Assembly (NCBI GenBank): GCA_015680685.1
Contig: MNCI01023578.1
Span: 1 to 23,833, forward strand
From: Gnetum montanum
Lineage: Eukaryota; Streptophyta; Gnetopsida; Gnetales; Gnetaceae
DNA: 23,833 bases
Direction: 5' to 3'
Part shown: piece by piece, positions 7,482 to 17,410 of the stretch
Layout of the letters: the number at the start of each line of letters is the position of its first letter
How positions within the stretch are numbered: the first letter of the stretch is position 1
Translations under genes and position numbers: made by a program
The notes under the pieces: model-generated
Told to the model about the DNA's origin: nothing
What the model saw: only the letters and a program-made list of their open reading frames with translations
Database searches by the model: none

Positions 7482-10052
7482 CATTTTGCGAGGAGTTTCA
7501 AATATTATCTTAAGGATATGACTGAATTTAACAACTAGGATCTGCAACTTAGTGCCTTCCACGTAAATAACATACTCCCTTCCTTACTAATTTTAATATC
7601 CTCTGATCTTTAACAAACGAATAATTTGGCACTTTCATCTTGTACCCAAAAGGCTTCAACATCAAATTCTTTACCATTGAATCAATCTTCTAAAAACACC
7701 CATCAACCCTCAACACTAACGTTATAATTTACTTGTAAATTTACAACCATAGATTCAACTGTTCCATGGAATGGCCAAATGTGCCAAGAGTTGGCATATC
7801 TAAGGTCATTCAATGTCATGTATTCCTTTAGATCCTCTATTTATAGGTCCTTATTTTTGACTTCTGCCTATTAGAGCAAGGCATAGCTATTCAAGATGGG
7901 CTACCACTTAGGGTTCTACATTGACAAGGAGTTGATGTGGGCTTTGTCCATCTAGATTTCTTTCTCATTGATTTTCTTGCACATGCCAACTTGATCACAG
8001 AAGTGCTCTCTCAATTTTTTCTACTTTTTGGCCTCACTTTGTCACGTGTCAATTTTAATTCTTAACTTTTGGTAGATTGCATGGACCTTCTTCATGGAGA
8101 GGATTATATTCTCCTAGTCCAATGTATTTATGTCTTAGTTGACCCTCACTAATTGTTCTTGCAACTAGTGGATGCCTTCTTCTAGGATGTTCTTTTGTTT
8201 CTCTGTAGTGATCAACCTGGAATTTTTTGTAGTGAGCTAGTTATTCTCCTATTGTACAGTGGTTACTATCTTTTTATACACATGAGATTTCACATTAGTA
8301 GTAGAGGCATTTCAAACTACCATCTCCTTCTCTTACTTTGTAGCTACTTTCTCCTTTGTTAGCTTGGTAAGCTCCTCTATCTTCAATTGTTTGAGTTGGC
8401 CTAGTGCAACAAAATGAGTAGGATCCTACTGTTCAACTTGCAATGTAGCCACCTCTTCTTGTAATCTCTAAATTTTTTCCTTCACATGATCTGCCCTAAC
8501 TTTTTCCATGACCAAAATTCCTTTGGTGGTGATAAGGTCTGATTGAGCTGCAGTGACATCGCTAGGGATGTTAAAGAAAGTGGCCATTACTTGGCTTGTT
8601 TGCAGTAATCAATCAAGCACATCCTCATGCACTATAGGAGTCATTGAAGTCTTGGCTAATATTTATGTATCTCTAATTCTTTCTAGATCAATTTTGGGCA
8701 CAACAAGCACATTGAATGATTCTTTGATGTGATCTATGATCACCTTTTCTATGCCTACCACATCCTCATGTTATAGTACCATGAATATAGCACCTTCTCC
8801 AATTTCCAATGTTACTTAAAAGGATGTGGCATTCCTAGAGATTTTTCATGATCATTGTAATCCTTATCCTCCTCATTGTATTGAGATCTCCTCTGCATTG
8901 GATTAGTTGACATGGTGCGTTGTACAACATTTTCCATTACTTGAAAGGGATTGGATTCATCCCTGCTTTCCCAATTAACTATTTTAGTGATCCTTTACAA
9001 ATGGCTCATTGAAGGCCTATAGTCTTACAGTGGTAGAAGCTATAGAGCTTGTGCCTATGGGTGCTATTTGATCTTGCATTGTATTTCTGTTCATGGCTTA
9101 ACCTCCTTTCTATTTCTTGTTCTTCACCAAGATCTTTTCTTGGTGTTGTTAGTTTTAGAAGCTTACTAGAGGAGGCATTTTGAACCTTCCTAGGAATATC
9201 ATTGGTATATCCTAGGACACTATTTCACTTGCATAGCATTCTAATTTAGCAAGGAAATGGAAGTTTTTATCTCCCTAACTTTGTTTCTTCAAATTACTAT
9301 TGGATTTTAGTGAAGTAATACTTGGAAAGATTGGCTGCAAATTTACCCATCAAAATGGCACTTCTCCTGGCCACATCAGTGGAAATTCGATTGAGAACTT
9401 TTGTGGAAAATAGGTGGTATGTCCCAATCTTGAAGTAGGTTTTCTCCTCTAGAGTCATTTCATTGTATGTTTTGTTCTACTTGTTGTACACTTGTCTCAT
9501 TCATAGTCTATTTGTCTTAGAATTGAATCTAGTTAATAGATGAGCAACCTTAGCTCGTTCATTGGGTAGGTTGAGAGTCGCGACAATTGCTTTGACCATA
9601 TAAGGGATGATCACAAAATAGATGTTAATAGTGATGCCCTCATCCTTATTGTGTCAAAACTAATAAGTTTCACTAAAGTACCATTCACCACTATTCGATA
9701 GGATAAGCCATAATGGGGATGCCTTGATTTGCATCTAAACTACCTTTGGAGAAAGCTCCATGAATGGACTAAAGTTCATTTCCATAATGACCAAAGCTAA
9801 TGTGAAATTTTCAAAGTTTTCAACAAGGCAGTAAAGGGGCAACTTGAGACGTTGTCCTTGCATAGGAGCTAGTAGTTTGACTGCCTCTCCTTCGGTTAGT
9901 TTCCCAATAGTAGGAGCATCCTGATGAATACGGAAGGATTGGGCATCCTACTCAACATGTTCTATGGGTTTGCCTTATTAACCATGGCCATCATGTGGAT
10001 TCTTAGTAGCTCTCTATGAGGGTTCATCCTAAGGACCTCTTTCTGGGGACAT
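7482..10052 (-). pseudogene. Long retroelement-associated ORF of unknown function
   Basis: The minus strand starts at ATG 10052 (MSPERGP) and stays readable for about 850 codons with a few frameshifts (near 9240, 9000 and 8820). Order: polar N-terminus; a globular part with LKLPLYCLVENFENF, LSNSGEWYFSETY and INIYFVIIPYMVKAIVATLN; a Lys/Arg-rich part (KTYNEMTLEEKTYFKIGTY and TDVARRSAILMGKFAANLSK); a polar linker; a long coiled coil at 8520-7890 (EKVRADHVKEKI, LQEEVATLQVEQ and LKQLKIEELTKLTKEKVATK); and a tail with LEDWFNGKEFDVEAFWVQDE-like text. The dozens of in-frame stops are mainly TAG and TAA where CAG and CAA fit. There is no zinc knuckle, protease or polymerase motif. I do not recognise the family. 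It may continue at 4190-4693. Confidence 0.55.
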
Positions 10053-10800
10053 TTGCAATCAAGCAAAAGTCAAGTGTTACTAAGGTTATGTTTGTTATCA
10101 TCAATTGATTTATACATTACTCATAACCTCAATTCATTAAGTTCATAGTGCATATGATTGCAAAGTTAGAAAAATTTTCAAGAAAAATCCCAAAAAAGTA
10201 TCTATCTCCTTTTATGACCCTTGGCAACTAGACCCCTTTTCATTATATGTGGCTTATAATAATTGTTATGGGCCTATGGGTTAGAAAAATTAGATTTCTA
10301 GCATTAACATGAGTGATTTTTCATTATAACTCCTAAATGTTTTTACATTCTTATCATTATGATACCTTCTAGATGATAGAAAATTTCAATAATTTATTTC
10401 AAGTGTTGCATACAAGCATCCCCTAAAACCCACCCACAACTAAGTGGAACACTCTAGGTTTAGATGGATTCAAATGGCAAACAACTTAGAGCATTAGAGA
10501 GCTAAATATTGTAAGAGGAAGATGAGTGCATAGAGCTTTGAGTCATGATAGAAAATTTCAATAACTCCCCTAGTAGCAAATGATGAAAATGAAGCTCAAG
10601 TGTTTTGAGGTTCATATATTTATACCTTTGTGAGACCCAACATTAGGTACATGATGCTTGGTACACAATGTTAGGTTAGACCTAACATCAGGTACATGAA
10701 CTTGAGGTCAAAATATTTTCATTCTATGGAATAAATAAACATGTAAATTGAAGATCTAGAATTTTTTGGAAGGTTTGAAGTTAAATTCAACATTCTAGGA
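10053..10800 (-). promoter_or_regulatory. Probable diverged LTR with TATA box
   Basis: The minus strand has a TATA box GGTATAAATATATG (10613-10626). Upstream of it are short repeated motifs (ACCTGATGTTAGG, AACATTGTGTACC and ACCTAATGTTGGG, 10630-10700), the same kind as in U3 of LTR copies A and B; ACATTGTGTACC is exact in copy A. Downstream of the TATA box there is no clear similarity to those LTRs. A weak PBS-like GTTGCCAAGGG lies at about 10219-10229. It could be the 3' LTR of the element that hosts the 11119 insertion, or the 5' LTR in front of the ORF starting at 10052. The ends could not be fixed. Confidence 0.35.
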
Positions 10801-11113
10801 TAAGTGAAAAATCAATTTAGGGCACCAAGAGTATGATAAGGTATAGTTGTTGACATGAAAAGCACTAGACTGAGGAAGAAAAAGATGTTGAAATTGAGGT
10901 CGTGGGATAGGTTAATTTCATGAGAAAGGGAAATAATAAAATAGAATAATTTGAGTGCTTGGAAGGTGAAAAATTGTGTGGTTATGTTAAACATGTATAA
11001 GTCACAAATGTTACAAAAGTGGATCCTCCCCAAAGCAAGCTTTAGGCTATGATGCCCTTGTGTAACCACACCTATAATGTCTATAGGCACTAAGGGGTTG
11101 AATAAAATGTAGA
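10801..11113 (-). other. 3' non-coding DNA of an older host element (left flank)
   Basis: No gene. On the minus strand the block GGGCATCATAGCC, AGCTTGCTTTGGGGAGGATC and CACTTTTGTAACAT (10998-11060) resembles GGGCATTAAGGGC, TGCTTTGGGAAGGACCCACT (about 12640-12690) inside the 3' region of the 11119-20912 element. This DNA is continuous with 20918 onward if the inserted element is removed, so it is probably the 3' region of a related, older element. Confidence 0.5.
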
Positions 11114-11118
11114 CCTAT
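11114..11118. repeat. Target-site duplication, left copy (CCTAT)
   Basis: The five bases before the LTR start at 11119 are CCTAT. They are identical to the five bases after the LTR end at 20912. Five bases is the usual Ty3/gypsy duplication length, so this fixes the insertion boundaries. Confidence 0.95.
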
Positions 11119-11905
11119 TGATGAGTGGCGAGGTACCCCTACACTCAACCATATGAATATGAGCGTTACACACGTGATCTGGTCAAACTCTGCAGACTAA
11201 GTACCTACACGCCTTATGGAACACATAAGGTTAATCGTTCGTTGTCTTCCTAGACTTACTCGTATTTGTCACGATTGTATGGTTAAGTAAGTCTGAGGTA
11301 TGTGATTTTTATGTCTTTTATGTTTTATCTCCTATGCTAATGAGATAAAGGGTGAAGATACTAATTAACTAACTTTAACTAACTAACTAAGCCTTAATTA
11401 ACCTAGCATCAGCATCTGTTCCCACTTACTGTTCACACCCTAAAGCAATGCAACCTTGGTTACCAAATGCTAGTCATTGCTTGGATCACCAAGCATAACA
11501 CACATGCTCAAAGTGGTTGTACTGAATGCACTTAACTACAGGAGAAGGGTTGACAAATATTTAATTAACTAATAAATCATTTAAATGATAAACAATAAAT
11601 AAAATCCTATTTAACTTAGTTGATGCACTGCAAGGTTTATCCAATAGTTCTTCTTTATTTCTATACACAAACTTGTATTCAAGTACAATATTTGCTCGAA
11701 TAAAGATCTGTTCACTTTGGAGCTCCTACTGTAGGCACATGGAAACTATTCTATCTCTGGAGAGGTAAAACTGCTATATTTTCACTACTATCTAGGCCTA
11801 GAATGAGAAACAAGGGAGTGCTACCTCTTATTTATAGAACTAGCGATGGACCATGATATCGCAAGGGATGTGATATTGCGGCCCATGTGATATTGTGTCC
11901 CATCA
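11119..11905 (-). repeat. 3' LTR of the Athila-like element
   Basis: 787 bp, TGATGAGTGG to CCCATCA on the plus strand. A TATA box (TCTATAAATAA on the minus strand) lies at 11827-11837. U3 between the TATA box and the end carries imperfect GATATC/AATATC motifs. A short ACTAACTAACTAA run lies in the U5 half (near 11364-11389). It is 21 bp shorter than its partner because of several small indels. Confidence 0.95.
11845..11900 (-). promoter_or_regulatory. U3 palindromic motif array, 3' LTR copy
   Basis: Three related motifs stand between the TATA box and the LTR end: ATGATATCGC, TGATATTGCGG and TGATATTGTG (plus-strand reading). The same array in the partner LTR keeps more CpGs and is closer to a GCGATATCGC palindrome. 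The position upstream of the TATA box suggests binding sites for a transcription factor, but no factor can be named from the sequence. Confidence 0.5.
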
Positions 11906-11917
11906 TACCCCCATGAC
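11906..11917 (-). promoter_or_regulatory. Polypurine tract
   Basis: On the minus strand, GTCATGGGGGTA stands directly before the 3' LTR start TGATGGG. A short G-rich purine tract at this place primes plus-strand DNA synthesis in LTR retrotransposons. It is followed inward by the conserved block also found next to LTR copy B. Confidence 0.75.
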
Positions 11918-13850
11918 TAAATAAAAACTCTTCCTCGAGTTCCTTAAAAAATATTGGCAAGGTATGGGATTATTAACTTGAATGGAACTAATGGTGAATG
12001 GGATGACATGTGAACGGATCATCATTATAGAAATGACAAAACTGGTATTCACGATAATAGGAGTGAACACCTTATACATTTTACATTAGGCCTTATTTGG
12101 AAGTTGAGAGAGAAGACAGGAGAGAGAAGAAGTCTGCTGCTTCCAACATTGAGATTGCACCTTTTTTTGTCTATCCATAAGCGCAACATCAATCTTGCTC
12201 CTTGTATAACTACTTCAACATCGATCCATTCCAAGTGTTCCCTCCAGATCCAATCCATTGTTACATGATTATCATCTACACACACAACATAGTCTTATAT
12301 TAGTAAGGGTAAATGAATCACAATGTAGTTGATACCTTGCTTCGGTAAAAGGTCCATTGATTGAGTTGTGGTATGACTGATACAGGTCTTGAGATATATT
12401 CATGGTGACTACCAAAGGTGTAGTGGTTAGGAGAAAATTGAAAAAATTTGGGTCTAGACCCCCATGACTATGAGAGAACCTCTAGTAGCAATAGAATGGA
12501 GAAAGAAAAAGAACAAGAAAGATGGATAAAAATAGAAAACTATAACATCGATGAAATGGATGTCAAGATGGAAATGAACAAAATAGAGTGGATTGCAAAA
12601 CTGTTAAGGGAAAGAATTTAACTGGTGCACCAAATAGGAATGTTAGTGGGTCCTTCCCAAAGCAGGCTCATGCCCTTAATGCCCTGACAAACCCACATTC
12701 AAAGAGTTCGTAGGCTCTAGAAATGTGATTTGGAACAAGAGGTAAAATATTAATTACAAGAATTTACCAAAAATAAAACAATGCATCCACCAAGATATGA
12801 ACTACTGATACAATCGGCAATGACGTGATAGATGGGGAAAAAAGGATGGAAAGAAGAGAATGGAATGGAGTCTCAAGAACAAGGTGGTGTACATCCCCTT
12901 GTGTAGTTAATGATTAATGTGACTTGGAAAATCTCATTCCAGCTCCAGCCTTAACAAACGACATCTAGTGACTTCACGTTAATGCATTCTGCTAATCCAT
13001 CCTCTTAAAGTAACAAGAATGCATTCCTCGAAAAGCCACCACCATTCCGACGATACGATGGAGGAGAGAATGGGAAGCGAGGAGGGCCTTAGTTAGAGGG
13101 AACATGTTTATTTTAGTTCCATAACTAGTGCATGTAGCCAAAATGATTATTCCTTCTAAGGGATGTGCTTTGAATTCTCACTATTTTTTTCATGTGTTTA
13201 TGCGTGAGAACCACACCATGCATAGACTTATTATTTTTCTTTTCTTAGCTTCTCGAAAATTAGGTAACGTTGAAGCAATAAGAAAAATCAAGAAGAAAAC
13301 ATCCAAGTACCCAAGAGAATGGCCAATACAAATGCATCAAGTTCCCTTGAAGTCACACACTTTTCAATCCTTGAGTCCTTGTTTAGTTTGAGAAATGCCC
13401 AATCACCGATTCATTATAGTTCTTATTTAGAAAGGGACTATACAATTCCAAGCCAAGATAGACCATAGAAACTTATGGATGTATGGATGTAGTGGACTCA
13501 TTGCCTGCCATATCAGAAGAACCATACCTTAGTATCAACATCATAACTTAAAGATAAAAACCAAACATTAGCAACCAATTGGAAAAATAGTTCATACCAT
13601 CATGAAGAACACTTATTAAATGACAAACTTGACATGATGGATAACACACACACAAGAAATGAAAAATTATAACGATGTTGTAAAAAAAATAAGAAAGGTT
13701 AAAGAAATTTGTAAAACAAAAATGTGCAAGACAAAAACAAAACAAAACTGAGGGCCCTGAATGATTAGCATAGGTGGCCATCTCCCCCATAACGAAATGG
13801 AAAGGGAGAGATCCAAAATAATAAGCGAGGTTGTCTGTTATTAGAGGTGT
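11918..13850 (-). other. 3' non-coding spacer between integrase and LTR
   Basis: About 1.9 kb with no recognisable protein. Athila-type elements often carry an env-like ORF here. I see no signal peptide plus membrane-anchor pattern that survives, only short frames such as 12285-12049 (minus) and 13391-13128 (plus), neither of which looks constrained. The stretch at 12640-12690 matches the older element at 10998-11060. The part at about 13290-13400 is similar to 21450-21560 (shared GTCACACNCTTNNCANTCC), so this spacer was conserved between related elements. Confidence 0.6.
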
Positions 13851-13854
13851 AATT

Positions 13855-14960
13855 TGCACTGGTTGTCCTTGGTTCATGGAAGGGTTTGGTTTGTTGCACA
13901 TTGACCAGTAATCTCTTGTCAGCGCTTTCAGGATTGTATATTATCATGCCTCCCGAGGAAAAGGTCATATGAATAATGTAGAGTCCTTCCATCAATGTTT
14001 AAAATTTTGTATGTTGTGGTACACCTGGTTGATACTTAACCCTTCAAATTTTTTAGTCATGACGTTGTTTATTATGTGCCTTGTGCAACTCGTTTGATGA
14101 TAGAGAAACCAATCTTTATCATCTAGCACGTTTAGAGCTGCCAATCTTTGTTTCTATGCTAGGTCGAGGTTAAGGTGAAGGTCACATGCCATGGATAGTG
14201 TATGGAGCTCAGTTTGTATTAGGAGCTTTGGAAGTATTCCATATACTAACTCATAGGGAGAGTAGCGTGTGGGGAGTTTCCAAGTGGAGCGGTACACCCA
14301 GAGAGTGTCATTCAGTTTCGTGCTCCAATCTTATCAAATTTGCTAATTGTTCTTGTTAATATTCTCACAATCTCCTGATTAGTGACCTCGACTTGGCCAT
14401 TCGCTTGGGGGTGATAAGGTGTGGTCAATTTCTATTTTACCCCTAAGCATTGCATCAACTTGTGAAAGGTTGCACCTATAAAATGTGTTCCATTATCAGA
14501 GATGAGTGCATGTGATACACCAAACCTATTTACGATTTGTTGTTGTACAAATCGTGCATCCATAGACGATGTGTAGTCTGTTATAGCAGCTAATTCATCC
14601 CATTTGGTTAAATAGTCAATGAAAATAATGATATAAGCTTTCCCATTGGACATTGGTAATGGGCCCCATAAAATATATTCCCCAAATGTCGAAGGGTTTC
14701 AAAGGTTGAATCCATTATAGTAGCCATTCCACCATCACGTTGAAAGTGCTCACAGACTTGGGCAAATTGATGGGCATCCTGAAATAGTGTTGGCCAGTAA
14801 TATCTTGCGAGCAAGATCTTAATGGCCATTCATCTCCCTGCATAGTGGCCCCCACAGGGACCCTCATGAGCATCTTAGAGAACTTTTAATTGATCCTCAT
14901 CGGGCACACACCATCAAACCAAGAAATCAGGACATACTTTATAGAGTTGTCCTTTGATTT
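13855..14960 (-). pseudogene. Integrase of the Athila-like element
   Basis: Catalyses insertion of element DNA. The zinc finger region has HEGPCGGHYAGR (about 14840-14875), YYWPTLFQDAHQF and VCEHFQRDGG (about 14730-14759). The last of the HHCC cysteines appears as Phe. The core has IIIFIDYLTKWDE, ALISDNGTHF (about 14485-14515) and PYHPQANGQVEVTNQE (about 14380-14427), so the Asp-Asp-Glu triad is present. Downstream are SPYELVYG-like text and, near the end, IIYNPESADKRLLVN (about 13905-13950), matching the basic C-terminal domain before the family's FHEP end. Frameshifts (about 14650, 14320 and 14260) and stops after GVK and near ALNV break it. A plus-strand frame at 14890-15222 is only its antisense. 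Confidence 0.85.
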
Positions 14961-15189
14961 CCATGAAGTACTTGGTTTTATGAAGAAACTGTTTCTTCTT
15001 CCTAAAGTCCAACCCCTATGGTGTTTGTTGGGAAAGAAGATAAGTAAGAATGCTACTATACCAATTTGTTCTCATGGGTTGGTTATTCACTACCCTGAAA
15101 AAGAGGGTTTCATTAGGAAAGTGGTCCGATACAGCATATTCATCCTCTTTGCTATCCTAGTGCAACTGAGATACGTGATCTGCGACCAC

Positions 15190-15560
15190 ATTATTAGTTC
15201 CCTTTCGGTCTACTATTGTTAAGTCAAACTCTTAAAGGATTAGCAACCAACGTATAATACAAGGGCTAACCATTGGCTTGTTCATGACGAACCTAATTGC
15301 ACTATGATTTGTATGAATATACACTTTGTAGACTAAGACATAGTGCCTAAATTTTTCCAGTTCAAACACTACAACCATTAATTCCTTTTTCATAGTTGTG
15401 TAGTTGAGTTGTGCACCAATGATACTTTTACTTTCATAGTGGATGTAATAAGGGAATTTTTGTTCATCTAAGTGTGTTAGTACGGCTCCTAAGGCATAAT
15501 TAGATGCGTCGGTTATGATATGGAATGGTGTAGACTAGTCAGGGGCTTGTAGAATGGGAG
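15190..15560 (-). pseudogene. RNase H domain of the Athila-like element
   Basis: Follows RT in the same frame: PFHIITDASNYALGAVL (first Asp), YTTMKKELMVVVFELEKFRH (Glu), VYIHTNHSAIRFVMNKP and VADHVSQL (last Asp). The third acidic residue, normally Asp in the T-D-H motif, reads Asn (TNHSA), a G-to-A type change that would be expected to weaken or abolish catalysis. One stop replaces a probable Gln near LLIL*EFDLTIV. The domain removes the RNA strand during reverse transcription. Confidence 0.85.
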
Positions 15561-16790
15561 TTTCCACAAGCCTCTATTTTAGAGTTTGGAATGCTCGTTC
15601 ACATTCCCTAGTACATTCAAATGGTGCATCCTTATTTGTTAATTCCACCAATGGTTTGGCAATTTTGGAGAAGTTTTCAATGAATCTCCTATAGTAGCCA
15701 ATGTTTCCAAGGAATGACCAAATGTCTTTGATAGTTTCTGGTTTTCAGGTGATTCCTTGGATGAATTTTATGTTTTCCAAGTCCACCTCTATTCCTGAGT
15801 GTGAAATATTATGCCCTAATACTATGCCCTGTTGAACCATCAAGTGGCTTTTTTACTAGTTGAGCTTCAGGTTGGTTTCAACACATTATTTTAGCACTTT
15901 CTCTAATTAGTCTAGGGCTTGATCAAAGCTTGTCCCATAAGTGGAGAAGTCGTCCATAAAGACTTTCACTCTGTTTCCTATCTGTTGTTGAAATATACTT
16001 AGGACTAAATGTTGGAACGTGGTAGGGGCATTGCACAAGCCAAATGGCATTTTATTATATGTATGTTCCTCAAGGACTGGTGAATGTTGTTTTGGCTTAA
16101 TCTTCTGGTGTTATTCATATTTGATTATATCCNCGTTCCTCAAGGACTGGTGAATGTTGTTTTGGCTTGATCTTCTGGTGTTATTCATATTTGATTATAT
16201 CCACTATACCCATCCATAAAACTATAATAGCGATGCCATGCTATAGTGTCCAACACTTGGTTGACGAATGGTAATGAAAAATGATCTTCGAATGTTGCCA
16301 TGTTCAGTAGCCTAAAATCTATACATACCCTCCATTTTTCTCCATTCTTAGGAACAATTACTAGATGAATAACCCATTCACTATCAAAAATGAGATATAT
16401 GAACTCGACCTTGAGGAGTTTTTCTATCTCTTCTTTTACTACTTGTTTCAATTTTGGGTTCAATCACTTCTGTGGTTGTTTTTGAGGCTTCATGGAGGGG
16501 TCCATGTAAATCCTATGCTAGCATATCCTAGGGTTTATTCTGGTTAACTCAAGATATGACCAGGAAAAGGCTTTTAACCATTTATTTATTACTTTCACTA
16601 GGCTTTTTTTTCTTTGGGACAAGTTTTGTGTTGATAATTACTGGTTTTCCATTTTCAAGGATTATGTATTCCAAACCGGTGGGAAATGGTTTTAGATCTA
16701 GGGGCTCCTATCTAAATTCCTCAGGAATCTCCAACTTCCCCCAGTTAATGTTTTCGAAGTTAAAGGTTGGAAGTTGGTGACGAACTTGCT
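15560..16790 (-). pseudogene. Reverse transcriptase of the Athila-like element
   Basis: An N-terminal lead-in (LDLKPFPTGLEYIILENG, 16640-16700) typical of Athila is followed by LKQVVKEEIEKLLKVEFIY, WVIHLVIVPKNGEKWRVCID (about 16320-16390), LPFVNQVLDTIA, FMDGYSGYNQI, a short duplicated stretch, MPFGLCNAPTTFQH (about 16010-16050), the active site VFMDDFSTYG (FMDD at 15949-15960), IVLGHNISHSGIEVD and FLGNIGYYRRFIENFSKIAK. The catalytic Asp pair is kept. Stops appear at Trp- and Gln-type positions (for example LN** before KSHLM). The protein would copy element RNA into DNA in the virus-like particle. The N at 16133 and the repeat around it disturb the reading frame and may be an assembly fault. 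Confidence 0.9.
16065..16202. repeat. 68-bp direct duplication around an ambiguous base
   Basis: 16065-16132 and 16135-16202 are identical except for one base (TTAATC versus TTGATC), and they are separated by N (16133) and C. The unit codes for the conserved RT text after GYSGYNQI, which occurs once in the family. A near-perfect repeat abutting an N is the usual mark of an imperfect contig join or consensus error rather than biology. Confidence 0.9.
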
Positions 16791-17079
16791 CTAGTGCATC
16801 TGTGCTTTCAATGTAAGCACTAGTTATCCCATCAGTTAGTTCCATGCATGTTATCGAATTGCTCTCTTGGTCAGCCATCAACCACTGGGTGTTTTCTTAT
16901 TGTGTGGCTACTACATATAGGCAATTTTGTATGTCAATGTCTTGTGCACACCGATTGCATGCAGGAAATGTTAAAATCCGCATTACCCATGATTTCTGAA
17001 TGCAATGGCACCCTGTGTCAGTATATGCGATGCATGGAACTTTCTTCTTCTCAATATTTTCAAAAGTATTTTTCTTGGA

Positions 17080-17410
17080 TATTTCTAGGGAAAGATTGTG
17101 GATTTCTAGGCATGAATTTTTTGTACTTAGCCACACCTTTCCCATTATTATTGGGAAGTCCCCTTTGTCATTGTTTATTTAGGTTACTAGGAAATAAGCT
17201 AGGTATGATCAACCACCTATGGTGGTAACAATGTCCTCAACTTATCTCAAAGGAATAGTGATGGGCTGGTTAGCCAGCTCTAAGAAAATATTTCTCTTCT
17301 TGAGTGGAGGTAAGTTCCAGGTTTTATACAATTCTTGTGAAATTAAGTCGACTCTAGAGCCTGAGTGAAGAAGAGCCTTATGAGGTTCATTCCTAGCACC
17401 TTGGAAATAA
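17080..17410 (-). pseudogene. Aspartic protease of the Athila-like element
   Basis: The minus strand gives KALLHSGSRVDLISQELYK (about 17319-17380), then PITIPLRYVEDIV, and the flap and third-strand text DFPIIMGKVWLSTKNSCLEI (about 17100-17160). The layout matches retrotransposon pepsin-like proteases, where the first motif is D-(S/T/L)-G-(A/S). Here the catalytic Asp codon (17365-17367) reads His, so this copy could not process its polyprotein. Two stops lie between the halves. The domain sits between the gag linker and RT, as expected. Confidence 0.75.

Noticed and set aside
4688-7487. CATTTT as a proven target-site duplication
   Set aside because: Six AT-rich bases recur easily by chance, no terminal repeats accompany them, and joining the flanks leaves a one-base frame offset.
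3132-10730. LTR-like 10053-10800 and LTR copy B as the two LTRs of one element around the unknown ORF
   Set aside because: The order would fit, but sequences downstream of the TATA boxes do not align and the lengths differ. Only short U3 motifs are shared.
10812-11090. Minus-strand frame of 92 codons
   Set aside because: It is Phe/Ile/His-rich without a motif, and its similarity to 12640-12690 is at the level of non-coding DNA.
12049-12285. Possible env-like ORF remnant in the 3' spacer
   Set aside because: Only 78 codons with no signal peptide, cysteine pattern or membrane segment. The position alone is not enough.
14890-15222. Plus-strand frame of 110 codons
   Set aside because: It is the antisense of the RNase H end and the integrase spacer.
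16848-17228. Plus-strand frame of 126 codons
   Set aside because: It is the antisense of the protease and the protease-RT spacer, whose minus-strand text is recognisable.
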